A stretch of 64,000 nt of DNA from Cytomitobacter sp965233535 (GTDB lineage Bacteria > Pseudomonadota > Alphaproteobacteria > CAJXXZ01 > 1604HC): NCBI GenBank assembly GCA_965233535.1, contig OZ247489.1:186001-250000 (forward strand), written 5' to 3'. A program made the position numbers and the translations under genes. The notes below the pieces were generated by a model. It was not told the DNA's origin, did no database searches, and worked only from the letters and a program-made list of their open reading frames with translations. Below are positions 16,524 through 27,179 of this stretch, piece by piece. Each line of letters starts with the position of its first letter. The first letter of the stretch is position 1.

Positions 16524-17291
16524 ATGCTTAAAAAGAATAAATTTGGTGTGAAAATTTATGACCAAAATGCTTTTGAAAAAATGCAAAAACCTGCTCAACT
16601 AGCAGCAAAGACTCTAAATTATTTAGAAACTCTTTTAGAACCTGGAATCACTACTGAATATATTAATCAAATGTGTGAAGAGTTTGTTTCTAAAAATGGT
16701 GGTGTTTTGACATGTAAGGGGTATCATGGGTTTCCTAAATCCTTATGTACATCTATTAATGAAGTTGCTTGTCATGGAATTCCAAATCAAACTAAATTGA
16801 AAAATGGAGATATTATTAATTTAGATGTTGTTGTGGAAATTGATGGGTGGCATGGAGATACAAGTAATACTTATGCAATTGGAGAAATCAGTCAAAAACA
16901 TAGCGATTTATTGAAAATTGCTAAAAAAGCGATGCATATAGGGATTGATGCAGTTCAGATAGGTGGAACATTTAATGATATTGGGATAGCAGTAGATAAA
17001 TATATTAATAGTCAAAAAGGATTTACATTAATTAGAGAGTTTTGTGGGCATGGAATTGGGAATAATATGCATGAAGAGCCTTATGTTTTGCATTTTCCAA
17101 CTAATGATAAAACATCTACTATTGAACCTGGAATGTTTTTTACTGTTGAACCAATTGTATCATCTGGAAGTGCACATGTTAAACAATTGAAAGATGGTTG
17201 GACTATGGTTACTAAAGATCAAAGTTATGCTGCTCAATTTGAACATACAATTTGGGTTGGCTATGATAATAAAGTACATATTTTAACTTAA
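16524..17291 (+). CDS. map: Methionine aminopeptidase, type I
   Basis: 255 residues, normal length. All five metal ligands are visible: D101 (NLDVVVE), D112 (WHGDTSN), H176 (CGHGIG), E209 (FTVEP) and E240 (QFEHT); the substrate-side histidine of VACHGIPN is also present. It removes the initiator methionine from nascent cytosolic proteins after deformylation. It ends one base before radC, with which it probably forms an operon that continues to truA. Confidence 0.96.
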   Translation: MLKKNKFGVKIYDQNAFEKMQKPAQLAAKTLNYLETLLEPGITTEYINQMCEEFVSKNGGVLTCKGYHGFPKSLCTSINEVACHGIPNQTKLKNGDIINLDVVVEIDGWHGDTSNTYAIGEISQKHSDLLKIAKKAMHIGIDAVQIGGTFNDIGIAVDKYINSQKGFTLIREFCGHGIGNNMHEEPYVLHFPTNDKTSTIEPGMFFTVEPIVSSGSAHVKQLKDGWTMVTKDQSYAAQFEHTIWVGYDNKVHILT

Positions 17292-17292
17292 T

Positions 17293-17973
17293 ATGAATCA
17301 CAAAATTGGTCACAGAAAGAGACTTAGGGAAAGATTCTTAGAATCTGATCATTCTAAATTCTCAGATTATGAATTAATTGAAATGCTTTTACAAATGGCT
17401 CAGCCAAGGAAAGACGTAAAGCCATTAGCTAAGAACTTACTATCTTCCTTTAAGAGTTTTAGTGCAGTTGTGAGTGCTGAAACTGAAAAATTATCAAAAG
17501 TTGAAGGTATGGGGCCAACCTCTGTTACCCTTTTGAAAGTTATACATGAATCATTATGCAGATTATTGAAAGATGATTTATCTACTCAAGCAATACTAAA
17601 TACAGGTGAAAAAGTTATGGATTATTGCAAGGCAAGAATGGCTTATTTAGATAAAGAGCAATTTAGGGTTTTGTTTTTGAATAAGAAAAATATGCTTATT
17701 AAAGATGAAGTACAGCAAGTAGGTACTATTGATCATGCACCAATTTATCCGCGTGAAGTAATTCAAAGATCTTTAGAGTTAGGAGCATCAGCTATTATCC
17801 TTGTTCATAATCATCCTAGTGGTAATTCTACGCCATCTAAAGCTGATATAACTACAACATATCATTTGTGTGATATTGCTAAAATGATGAATATTAGTGT
17901 GCATGATCACATTATTATTAGTAGAAGTGGTTGTTTTTCAATGAGAGAGAATAATATTTTGTCAGGCTCTTGA
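17293..17973 (+). CDS. radC: RadC family JAB-domain protein
   Basis: 226 residues, typical length. An N-terminal helix-hairpin-helix-like part (LSKVEGMGPTSVTLLK) precedes the JAB/MPN domain with the metal-site signature ILVHNHPSGNSTPSKAD. The family (UPF0758) was linked to DNA repair historically, but its real role is unsettled. The map-radC pair is common in alphaproteobacteria. Confidence 0.92.
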   Translation: MNHKIGHRKRLRERFLESDHSKFSDYELIEMLLQMAQPRKDVKPLAKNLLSSFKSFSAVVSAETEKLSKVEGMGPTSVTLLKVIHESLCRLLKDDLSTQAILNTGEKVMDYCKARMAYLDKEQFRVLFLNKKNMLIKDEVQQVGTIDHAPIYPREVIQRSLELGASAIILVHNHPSGNSTPSKADITTTYHLCDIAKMMNISVHDHIIISRSGCFSMRENNILSGS

Positions 17974-18002
17974 ATGCGCTATGATTGAAATGGATAATAA
18001 AA

Positions 18003-18758
18003 ATGTTTAGATATAAATTTACTATAGAATACCATGGGGATGCAGCTGAAGCTGGTTGGCAATCTCAACCAGATAGAATTTCAATACAGTCTATTTTGTC
18101 AGATGCAGCTGAGAAATTTTGTCAACAAAAGATTGTATTTCACGGAGCAGGTAGAACTGATAAAGGTGTTCATGCTTATGCACAAGTTGCGCATGCTGAT
18201 TTTACAATTAAATACTCTTTGCAAAATCTAAAAAGAGGTTTGAATTTCTATTTATTTGATCAAAAAGTTTCAATTACTAATGTTCAGTGTGTTGACCAAG
18301 ATTTTCATGCTAGGTTTTCTGCTAAATTAAAACGATATCGCTATGATTTGTGTATTAGAGATTATCCTAATGTTTTAAATACTCAAAATTGGCGTATGCA
18401 TACAAAATTAGATTTAAACTTAATGAAAAAAAGTGCAGAATTCTTATTAGGAGAGCATGATTTTACTAGTTTCATGGATAGTCAATGTCAAGCTGCACCT
18501 GTTCGTAGTATTGATAAGATATATTTTGAATGCCAAAAAGATATGATTAGTATATTTTTTATTGCACAATCGTTCTTGCATCATCAAGTGAGAATTATTG
18601 TTGGCACTTTAGTGGATGTTGGAAAAGGTAAAGTTCATTATGATATTAGGCCTATATTAGAAGCAAAACTTCGATGTAAAGCTAGTATTACAGCTCCAGC
18701 TGCAGGTCTTTTTCTCGAAAACATAAACTATGATGAATCATCAGAATTTGCTGGATAA
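18003..18758 (+). CDS. truA: tRNA pseudouridine(38-40) synthase TruA
   Basis: 251 residues from the ATG at 18003; a TTG at 17985 would add six residues and is less likely. The catalytic aspartate is D53 in GAGRTDKGVHA. A second conserved block is RFSAKLKRYRYDL, and the end carries the HHQVRIIVGTLVDVGKGK segment. TruA modifies uridines 38-40 of the anticodon arm. A 29-base gap separates it from radC, so it is likely co-transcribed. Confidence 0.95.
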   Translation: MFRYKFTIEYHGDAAEAGWQSQPDRISIQSILSDAAEKFCQQKIVFHGAGRTDKGVHAYAQVAHADFTIKYSLQNLKRGLNFYLFDQKVSITNVQCVDQDFHARFSAKLKRYRYDLCIRDYPNVLNTQNWRMHTKLDLNLMKKSAEFLLGEHDFTSFMDSQCQAAPVRSIDKIYFECQKDMISIFFIAQSFLHHQVRIIVGTLVDVGKGKVHYDIRPILEAKLRCKASITAPAAGLFLENINYDESSEFAG

Positions 18759-19009
18759 ATATGTGTTATAAGCCTCTTTATCTAAAAGCTTATATTCATA
18801 TATTTCTCAAAAATATAATGGAAAATTAGCTAATCAACTCAATCATATTCAGCATTTCACTTTCTATTTGAAAGATATATTATGAATTTCACTTTACATT
18901 TAATGTTTATATGTCTTCTTTGGAAATGATTATATTGCCTATTTGACATACTTCAATGAGATCATATTGATATGTAACTACAAATTTGAAATATATAGTT
19001 TTTTGTTAT

Positions 19010-19819
19010 TTAATTTTCTTTAAGGCTTTTTGCTATATGATCAGGTATTGGTGATTCCATATTGAAATCTTTGTTATATAGTGAAAAAGAAATTTTTCTG
19101 CAATGTAAGTGCATTTTTGTACTTTCTCTTGATCCATACTTTTTATCACCAAGAATTGGATAACCTAGATATGCTGCATGTTTACGAATTTGATGCTTTT
19201 TCCCAGTCTTAGGTGTGAATTCTACTATAGTTCTCTCATTGTTTCCTGTAAGAGTTTTGTAGTGTGTAACCAACCTTTTATCTTCTTCTATAGTTTCTAC
19301 TTTTCCAGATTCTAAATCACTTGCTGGCAGTATTGCTATATATTTTTTATCCCATGTATGTATAGAATTGCAAATTTCCATAGCAGTATCACGATTTAAT
19401 GCAAAAATCAGAACTCCACTAGTGTATTTATCTAATCGATGAACAACATAACAACGTTTTCCTTCTTGCGCAACCATATTTTGCAACATTAAGAAAATAG
19501 AATCCTCTCTATCTCCTTGTGAACAAATATTGTATGGTTTATCAATTACACAAATGTTTTCATCTTTATATAAAATTAAAGAAGGGTCTATGATTGCTTT
19601 TGTTGGATCAAACTCATTAAGAGATTGAGGGATTTTATCCCACACTAAAAGTTTATCACCTTTTTTTAATATATATTGCGGGTTTGTTTTCTTCCCATCT
19701 AATGTAATGTCTTTTAATCGCAAGTGCATCTGCAACTGATCATAAGTAAGATTTATATAGTGCTCTCTGAACCACTGTCTAATTGAAAGGCTTTTATTTA
19801 CCTCATATGTTATTTTCAT
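19010..19819 (-). CDS. RluC/RluD-family 23S rRNA pseudouridine synthase
   Basis: 269 residues. An N-terminal S4-like RNA-binding domain (about 1-60) is followed by the catalytic domain with the signature HRLDKYTSGVLIFA (catalytic D130) and a KTGKKHQIRKHAA block late in the protein. The family modifies uridines in 23S rRNA; the protein is shorter than E. coli RluC/RluD (about 320), so I do not choose between them. It is divergent from rlpA, with only 35 bases between the two starts. Confidence 0.9.
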   Translation of the reverse strand: MKITYEVNKSLSIRQWFREHYINLTYDQLQMHLRLKDITLDGKKTNPQYILKKGDKLLVWDKIPQSLNEFDPTKAIIDPSLILYKDENICVIDKPYNICSQGDREDSIFLMLQNMVAQEGKRCYVVHRLDKYTSGVLIFALNRDTAMEICNSIHTWDKKYIAILPASDLESGKVETIEEDKRLVTHYKTLTGNNERTIVEFTPKTGKKHQIRKHAAYLGYPILGDKKYGSRESTKMHLHCRKISFSLYNKDFNMESPIPDHIAKSLKEN

Positions 19820-19854
19820 TTACATCCACTCCACTTGCATATTATCATACAAAC

Positions 19855-20436
19855 ATGTGGTATAGTCTACTTTTAAGTTTAGTATTATCTGGATGTGTTC
19901 AAAAATGGCAAGATTGTCAGAGAATTACTCAACGTCATGACCTTTCTTTTCATGGAAAATCTAAAAAAGCTGGAATTAAATATACAATCAAAAATAGTCA
20001 TGGAACATTTAAAGTTACAAGTCAAAAAAATTATCATTTAGATGAGTATGGTATTGCATCATATTATGGAGACCAATTTCATGCTAGAAAAACAGCTAGT
20101 GGAATTATTTATAATCAATGGGATATGACATCAGCTCATCCTACTATTCCTTTGCCAGCTGTTTTGAAAGTTTCAAGAACTGATACAGGTCAATCTATAT
20201 ATGTTCTTGCTATAGATCGTGGACCTTTTGTTAAAAAAGGTAGCAAAAGGGTTATCGATTTATCTAGAGGCGCAGCAAGAGTTTTAGGTATGGAAAAACA
20301 AGGTGTTGCTAACGTAAGAGTTCAATGTATGGTTAACGAAAGTAAAAGTATTAAAAAAGAATGGCACCTTTATAAGAAAAAAGGGAAAATACCTTATAAT
20401 TTAGTAGAGAAATATGTCAAAAAACATATATGGTAA
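19855..20436 (+). CDS. rlpA: RlpA-like septal-ring lipoprotein with DPBB domain
   Basis: 193 residues from the ATG at 19855, which places a lipoprotein signal (MWYSLLLSLVLSGC, Cys 14) at the N-terminus; the longer in-frame start would lack this arrangement. The double-psi beta-barrel is clear: YGIASYYGDQFHARKTASG, SAHPTIPLP, IDRGPFVKKGSKRVIDLS and a final GVANVRVQ. RlpA proteins bind, and in some species cleave, denuded peptidoglycan at the division septum. The C-terminal SPOR domain found in many homologues is absent; the tail is short and basic. Confidence 0.9.
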   Translation: MWYSLLLSLVLSGCVQKWQDCQRITQRHDLSFHGKSKKAGIKYTIKNSHGTFKVTSQKNYHLDEYGIASYYGDQFHARKTASGIIYNQWDMTSAHPTIPLPAVLKVSRTDTGQSIYVLAIDRGPFVKKGSKRVIDLSRGAARVLGMEKQGVANVRVQCMVNESKSIKKEWHLYKKKGKIPYNLVEKYVKKHIW

Positions 20437-20493
20437 TGAGATTGTAATTGAATTTATTTGAATTCAAATGAAAATTATCGTATATATTAAATA

Positions 20494-21066
20494 GTGTTTA
20501 TAGTATTCGAAGGTATAGATGGAGTTGGAAAAAGCTCCCATATTAAAGGTGTTGCTGATTTTTTACTGAAGCGTGGAGTTGGGCATGTTTGTACTAGCGA
20601 ATTAAATAATGAAGATGTAGGCAAACATTTAAAATATGTCATGATGAATAGTGAGTTAACAGGAGAAGAGGAAATTTTCTTGATTAATGTAGCACGTGCT
20701 TATCATGCCAGAACTGTGCTATTACCAGCTATTAAAGCTAAGCAATGGATTTTTATGGATAGATTTATTGAATCTACATTTGCTTATCAACATGGTGGAA
20801 AGCAAGTACCTTACGAGACTGTAGAAAAGCTTAGTAGTTTAGTGACGATCCCTAAACCAGATCTTACAATATTATTAGATGGAAATAATCATAGAGATTC
20901 TCCAAATAATAAGTTTGATTCTGCTGGTACTGAGTTTTTTGATAGAGTAAAAAGTGTGTATAACAAACGTTTTCAATCAGATAGTTGGGTGCGTTATAAT
21001 ACGAATAAAGGTTATAAAATAGTTCAAGATATGATTAGGCAAGAGTTAGAGGATCGTTTCTTGTGA
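20494..21066 (+). CDS. tmk: Thymidylate kinase
   Basis: 190 residues from a GTG start. The P-loop is EGIDGVGKSS (residues 6-15), the DR-x motif is MDRFIESTFAYQ, and the LID-like region ends with EFFDRVKSVYNKR. It phosphorylates dTMP to dTDP. It overlaps holB by four bases, the usual tmk-holB arrangement, and holB in turn runs into metG. Confidence 0.93.
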   Translation: MFIVFEGIDGVGKSSHIKGVADFLLKRGVGHVCTSELNNEDVGKHLKYVMMNSELTGEEEIFLINVARAYHARTVLLPAIKAKQWIFMDRFIESTFAYQHGGKQVPYETVEKLSSLVTIPKPDLTILLDGNNHRDSPNNKFDSAGTEFFDRVKSVYNKRFQSDSWVRYNTNKGYKIVQDMIRQELEDRFL

Positions 21067-21746
21067 AAATTGAAGATTTTACTAAATTTTTTGTAGAAAA
21101 TTACCCTAACTTACAATTACCACTATTTATTTATGGTGCAGATCTATCTGCAATTAATGAAAGTTGCAACAAAATCTTATCAAATTTCACCACAACAGAT
21201 GTTTTATCTGTAGATTTAAATAGCATTACTGAATTACATAATAGCAATTTGATGAATTTTATTAATACAACACCGCTTTATGAAAAAAATAAATTTATTC
21301 TCTTAGAAAATGCTCAAAAATGGTCACAATATGTGAAATCTGCTTTACTAAAAACGCTAGAAGAAGCTCCGTCATATAATAAAATTTTGATCACTTCAAC
21401 CTCACATCTTGATTTAACTATTATGTCTAGATGTATGAAAATACATATTACTAAAAACTCGAGTAATTTAGCTAACAATGTAATTGATTTAGAAGAATTA
21501 AGAAAAATCATTAACAATGAAACATCCCCAGATATTCTGTTTGAATCTTATAAAGCATATTTTATTACTCAATTTTCTAAAAATTCTATAAAAGATTTCT
21601 ATTTTCTTGATTATGTTGAAAAATTATGGGATAAGGTGAATGAAACTTATAGTTGGTTCAGAAAAGGAGAATTATCATTACAAAGTTGTACTCAGATTAT
21701 GTCAAATCTAATTTTAGATCATTTAAATCAAATAAGCAGTTTATAA
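21063..21746 (+). CDS. holB: DNA polymerase III delta' subunit (HolB), reduced
   Basis: 227 residues from a GTG overlapping the tmk stop; usual delta' proteins have 300 or more. The central AAA+ hallmarks remain: FILLENAQKWSQYVKSALLKTLEEAP (Walker B-like and following helix) and a sensor segment with SRCMKIHI. The P-loop region is only LFIYGADLSAINES, without Walker A, and I see no zinc-binding cysteine cluster. As part of the clamp loader it helps place the beta clamp on DNA. The short C-terminal collar suggests a streamlined complex. Confidence 0.8.
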   Translation: MKIEDFTKFFVENYPNLQLPLFIYGADLSAINESCNKILSNFTTTDVLSVDLNSITELHNSNLMNFINTTPLYEKNKFILLENAQKWSQYVKSALLKTLEEAPSYNKILITSTSHLDLTIMSRCMKIHITKNSSNLANNVIDLEELRKIINNETSPDILFESYKAYFITQFSKNSIKDFYFLDYVEKLWDKVNETYSWFRKGELSLQSCTQIMSNLILDHLNQISSL

Positions 21747-23185
21747 CTGCACCAATATATTATGTAAACGGAGCACCTCATTTAGGGCATTTATATACTT
21801 CTGTTGCTGTAGATATTTTATATAGATTTGCTTCTATGTTCGGACCTTCATTTTTTTCAATTGGAACAGATGAGCATGGGCAAAAAGTTGAACAAGCAGC
21901 AAATAATTCGAATTGTGATGTTCAATCTTATGTTGATAAGATGTATGAACCTTTTCAAACATTTATTGATAAAGCCAATATAAAACCTGATGCTTTTATA
22001 AGAACAACTTCAAAAGAACATAAAGATGTTGTAATGAAATTTTGGAATAAACTAATAGATAGTGGTGATGTTTATGAAGGCAAGTATGAAGGTTGGTATT
22101 CTACACGTGATGAGCAATTTTACGCTGATGATGAAGTAGAAGATGGAATTGCAAAAATATCTGGAAGTCCAGTTGAATGGATGGAAGAAAATTGCATGTT
22201 CTTCAAGTTATCTAAGTATAAAAATGCATTGTTAGATTTTTATGCAAAAAACAAAGAAGCAATTGCTCCATCATCTAGATATAATGAAGTGATTGGAATG
22301 TTACAATCTGATATTCCAGATTTAGCAGTTACAAGATCAAGGTTTTCATGGGGTATTAACTGTGGAAATGGACAAGTCATTTATGTATGGGTTGATGCTT
22401 TATCTAATTATATTACAGCGATGGGTGAAAATGTAGACTATTGGATTAATGATATGGTTCACATTATTGGAAAAGATATTTTGAAATTTCATGCTGTATA
22501 CTGGCCTGCATTACTTTTGTCTACAGGGCATCCGTTGCCGAAAAGAATATATGCACATGGTTGGTGGACAGTAGATGGTAAGAAGATGTCTAAATCTCTT
22601 GGAAATACGATAGAGCCGTGTGCTTTGTTAGATCAATATGGTGTTGATGAAGTGCGATACTGCATTATGAAAGAAATGAGCTTTGGTCAAGATGGGGACT
22701 TCAGTCATGAAAGAGTTAAAATTAGGATTAATTCTGAACTTGTAAATGCAATGGGGAATTTAGCGCAAAGAATTCTTATGTTTTCATTTAAAGAGTTTGG
22801 TGAAATTCTTGAAATAGAAGCTATGTCTGAACAAGATTTGGAATTGCTAAAAAATTGGGATGATTGTTTGGAAAAATCCTTTGAAGCTATGAGTAATCAG
22901 CAAATCCATTCATATTTGAATGAAATACGAGCTGTAGTGACTAAAACAAATCAATATATAGATTTAGAATCACCATGGAATAAAAATTTAGATGAGAAGA
23001 AGAGAATTCTATCTGTAGGAATGGAATGTTTGAAAAAGTTAGGAATTATTATATATCCTATTATGCCTACAAAATCAGAAGCTTTACTTACAATGTTGAA
23101 TGTTTCTCCAAAGGTAAGTAATTGGTTTATAGGGTTAAAAAATGCAAAACTTGAAAAACCGATAGCATTATTTCAAAGAGTATGA
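21686..23185 (+). CDS. metG: Methionyl-tRNA synthetase
   Basis: About 499 residues. The class I motifs are HLGHLYTS near the N-terminus and KMSKSLGNTIEP; the region around WYSTRDEQFYADDEVEDG and GSPVEWMEE is of the zinc-less type common in alphaproteobacteria. The start is uncertain: the frame has no ATG before the conserved ITAPIYYVNG. The TTG at 21686 (used here) or 21653 are candidates, with AGGAGA at 21665-21670 upstream. Either choice overlaps the end of holB by 60-95 bases. Confidence 0.93.
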   Translation: MYSDYVKSNFRSFKSNKQFITAPIYYVNGAPHLGHLYTSVAVDILYRFASMFGPSFFSIGTDEHGQKVEQAANNSNCDVQSYVDKMYEPFQTFIDKANIKPDAFIRTTSKEHKDVVMKFWNKLIDSGDVYEGKYEGWYSTRDEQFYADDEVEDGIAKISGSPVEWMEENCMFFKLSKYKNALLDFYAKNKEAIAPSSRYNEVIGMLQSDIPDLAVTRSRFSWGINCGNGQVIYVWVDALSNYITAMGENVDYWINDMVHIIGKDILKFHAVYWPALLLSTGHPLPKRIYAHGWWTVDGKKMSKSLGNTIEPCALLDQYGVDEVRYCIMKEMSFGQDGDFSHERVKIRINSELVNAMGNLAQRILMFSFKEFGEILEIEAMSEQDLELLKNWDDCLEKSFEAMSNQQIHSYLNEIRAVVTKTNQYIDLESPWNKNLDEKKRILSVGMECLKKLGIIIYPIMPTKSEALLTMLNVSPKVSNWFIGLKNAKLEKPIALFQRV

Positions 23186-23231
23186 TTTGCACTTTTTGGA
23201 AATGTTTGGGTATAATTTGGCAGGAGCTTAA

Positions 23232-23810
23232 ATGAATCAAAAAGAAGATAAATTCAAGGGCGTACTTGCAGATTCTGAAATAAGGGATTTAGCATTAAAT
23301 CATGATATGATTAGTCCATTTGTAGATAAAAACAAAGGCAAAGGTATAATTTCATATGGATTATCTTCATATGGATATGATGCTAGAGTTGATAATGAAT
23401 TCAAAATTTTTACAAATGTAAATAATAGCGTTATAGACCCGAAAAATTTTACTAAGGATAATTTTGTAGATAAAAAAGGCGATGTATGTATTATTCCACC
23501 TAATAGTTTCATGCTTTGTAAAACTGTAGAATATTTCAAAATCCCACGTGATGTGTTTGTGATCTGTCTTGGAAAATCTACATATGCTAGATGTGGAATT
23601 ATTGTAAATGTCACGCCATTAGAACCGGAGTGGGAAGGGCATGTAACTTTAGAGTTTTCTAACACAACACCATTACCAGCTAAAATTTATGCAAATGAAG
23701 GGGCTTGTCAGTTTATATTTATTAGATCACAGCAATGTGAAACTACATACAAAGACAGAGCTGGGAAATACATGAAACAAGTAGAAATTACTTGCCCTAT
23801 TGTAAAGTAA
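23232..23810 (+). CDS. dcd: dCTP deaminase
   Basis: 192 residues, close to E. coli Dcd. The conserved core LGKSTYARCGIIVNVTPLEP-type segment is followed by WEGHVTLEF, with the catalytic glutamate at E141, and the ANEGACQFIF strand. The enzyme deaminates dCTP to dUTP, feeding dTMP synthesis. It starts 46 bases after metG. Confidence 0.95.
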   Translation: MNQKEDKFKGVLADSEIRDLALNHDMISPFVDKNKGKGIISYGLSSYGYDARVDNEFKIFTNVNNSVIDPKNFTKDNFVDKKGDVCIIPPNSFMLCKTVEYFKIPRDVFVICLGKSTYARCGIIVNVTPLEPEWEGHVTLEFSNTTPLPAKIYANEGACQFIFIRSQQCETTYKDRAGKYMKQVEITCPIVK

Positions 23811-23970
23811 TTCACATTATATCATTATATAGCTTGTCAGCTAATATTCCATTTTTCTTAGCGGTATTTCATTAGAGTGGATTCAGTGGATTCAATTTGT
23901 TTAAAATATATAAACAAGGTTGTTGAAATTTGATATAGATAAATACACTCTTTGTATAAATGTGTTTTAT

Positions 23971-24129
23971 TTAGAATTCTTCATCTTCAGATGCAGAGTT
24001 CACTCCATCTTGAAGTCCAGCTTTATAGCCTTTCCCAAAATCATCTCCATAGTCATTAGTAGAATCATCGGTGCTTGCAAAAGCAGTGCTTACTCCAGAT
24101 AAAAATAACATAGCCAATATTTTTTTCAT
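23971..24129 (-). CDS. Small secreted acidic peptide (52 residues)
   Basis: A short frame on the minus strand starts at ATG 24129-24127, preceded at ideal spacing by AAGGAG, and stops at 23971-23973. The product has a classic signal peptide (MKKILAMLFLSGVSTAFA, predicted cleavage after residue 18). A mature acidic, glycine-rich part of about 34 residues follows (for example DYGDDFGKGYKAGLQDG and a C-terminal EDEEF). I recognise no family. The combination of a perfect ribosome-binding site and a textbook signal peptide supports a real gene. It is the last of three small minus-strand genes (rpsU, HU-like, this), which probably have separate promoters. Confidence 0.65.
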   Translation of the reverse strand: MKKILAMLFLSGVSTAFASTDDSTNDYGDDFGKGYKAGLQDGVNSASEDEEF

Positions 24130-24212
24130 ATTTAAATGCTCCTTGTTAAATCTAGTATAAATTTAATTTCTTAAGCATTAGTAAAGTAAATATTGAACAT
24201 TGTAATTATAAA

Positions 24213-24518
24213 TCACTGTTTTGTTTGATATTTTTCATTAATATTTTTTTTGAATGATTCAGAAAAAGATACTTTAGGATAGAATTTTTTACCTACAGAT
24301 ATAATTTCTGCTGTTTTTGGATTTCTTCGTTGCGCTGGTTCCATTGTGTTTAACCATATTTTCAAGAAACCTTTAATTGAAATTGTTTCATCTTTGAGCA
24401 TGAAATTAGCTATTACATCTTGGAATGCATTTAAAATTTCTGTAACTTGCTCCTTAGACACATTCATTCCATTTTCTTTTAATTGCGCTTGTAATGCATC
24501 TTTAAAATTTTGACTCAT
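24213..24518 (-). CDS. HU/IHF-family DNA-binding protein
   Basis: 101 residues from the ATG at 24518, which follows GGAGGG at good spacing. The DNABII pattern is clear: N-terminal helices (FKDALQAQLKENGMNVSKEQVTEILNAF), an ISIKGFLKIW strand, and the arm-like AQRRNPKTAEIISV segment. FxxSFKxxIN-like residues end the core. It is somewhat longer and more divergent than HU, so HU versus IHF versus a variant is undecided. Expected role: nucleoid packing and DNA bending. Confidence 0.85.
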   Translation of the reverse strand: MSQNFKDALQAQLKENGMNVSKEQVTEILNAFQDVIANFMLKDETISIKGFLKIWLNTMEPAQRRNPKTAEIISVGKKFYPKVSFSESFKKNINEKYQTKQ

Positions 24519-24640
24519 ATTCCCTCCAATAGTATAATATATCATATAATAGTACACTAACAATGTTTTTAAAAAAAGATATTAATTGTAAATATTATAT
24601 CAAAATGTTTTCAAATCATTTAAAAAATCAATACTATAAA

Positions 24641-24838
24641 TTATTGTTTTTTAATTTTATTTTGCTTTGCAATTCTTTTTTTTGATTCAGCTGCGTCTCT
24701 AGCTCTTTTTTCAGAAGGCTTTAATCTATGCTTTCTTAATTTAGCTTCTCTAAACAATCCACCTTTTTGACCTTGCTTTTTGACTTCTCTCATAGCCTTG
24801 TTTACGTCGCCGTTTGTTACATTAACTGTTATTGTCAT
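24641..24838 (-). CDS. rpsU: 30S ribosomal protein bS21
   Basis: 65 residues, normal length, very basic. The bS21 pattern VTNGDVNKAMREVKKQGQK is followed by LFREAKLRKH and a long lysine/arginine-rich helix. bS21 sits near the anti-Shine-Dalgarno region of the 30S and assists initiation. Confidence 0.93.
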   Translation of the reverse strand: MTITVNVTNGDVNKAMREVKKQGQKGGLFREAKLRKHRLKPSEKRARDAAESKKRIAKQNKIKKQ

Positions 24839-25390
24839 GATACCTCGTTACGCGATTTTAGCATAATTGCAGTGTAATGCCAAATAAAATTGATAATTCA
24901 TCATATTGTGATTAAAGTATATAAAATTCATGATAATAATTTTCTGTTTTGATACATTTGATTAAACTGCGAAATTTTAACCATAAGGCTGCTTGCTAAG
25001 ATTTTATATATTAATTGATTAATTCTTTTATTTTAGCTTTTTATGATTCTCAGAATTTATTAAAGAAGAGCGTCATTTATTGATTTGACATTTTCAGCCT
25101 GCGCAAATGCAGTCAGCATAAAGTCAGGGAAGAAGTGGGATGATAACTTTTTAAGTATAATTTAAAATAATGTGAAGAGATTTTTGATTGGTTTGAAGGC
25201 AATAAGTGCAAATATCAATTAATTGCATGGCTTGAAAAAAGAAATCAAACAGGTCTTTAGGCTGATAATATATGCGTGATTGCGCAAGTAAATCAAAAAA
25301 GTTAAAAAATAGTAAATAGAGGGGGTTGACAATTTTGCCCATATTTAGGATGATGAACCTGTTGGACAAAAACGTCTATTTAAAAAGTGT
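24839..25390. other. Region upstream of the rRNA operon
   Basis: About 550 bases with no gene I can support. It should hold the rRNA promoter(s). The one candidate I can point to is TTGACA at 25326-25331 with GATGAT 17 bases downstream. A minus-strand frame (25151-25369) overlaps this candidate and has no family likeness. Another short minus-strand frame ending near 25060 (decoding to MLTAFAQAENVKSINDALL) might be a gene remnant, but I cannot show it. Confidence 0.4.
25326..25354 (+). promoter_or_regulatory. Candidate rRNA operon promoter
   Basis: A perfect TTGACA at 25326-25331, preceded by a G-run, lies 17 bases before GATGAT (four of six to TATAAT). The 16S gene starts about 100 bases further on. 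The -35 box is strong and the -10 box weak. Confidence 0.4.
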
Positions 25391-27026
<1,636 letters not shown>

Positions 27027-27028
27027 TA

Positions 27029-27102
27029 GGGCTGGTAGCTCAGTTGGTTAGAGCGCACGCTTGATAAGCGTGAAGTCGGAGGTTCGAGTCCTCCTCGGCC
27101 CA
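27029..27102 (+). tRNA. tRNA-Ile (anticodon GAT), no encoded CCA
   Basis: Acceptor GGGCTGG pairs with TCGGCCC (with two G-U pairs); the anticodon loop TTGATAA gives GAT; the T-loop is TTCGAGT. The bases after the discriminator A are TTA, so CCA must be added by the CCA enzyme. Confidence 0.95.
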
Positions 27103-27106
27103 TTAT

Positions 27107-27179
27107 GGGAGTGTAGCTCACTAGGGAGAGCGCATGCCTTGCACGCATGAGGTAGTCGGTTCGAATCCGACCATTTCCA
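27107..27179 (+). tRNA. tRNA-Ala (anticodon TGC), no encoded CCA
   Basis: Acceptor GGGAGTG pairs with CATTTCC, with two G-U pairs; the anticodon loop CTTGCAC gives TGC; the T-loop is TTCGAAT. It lies four bases after tRNA-Ile. The acceptor stem has a T opposite G at positions where most tRNA-Ala genes have C, which makes it weaker than usual. No CCA is encoded. Confidence 0.93.

Noticed and set aside
25055..25150. Short minus-strand frame ending with MLTAFAQAENVKSINDALL
   Set aside because: It has a natural-looking composition and could be a gene remnant, but it is bounded by a stop after about 30 codons with no start signal, and I can name no parent gene.
25151..25369. 72-codon minus-strand frame upstream of the rRNA operon
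   Set aside because: It overlaps the candidate rRNA promoter, has low-complexity aromatic and leucine-rich sequence, and no family likeness.
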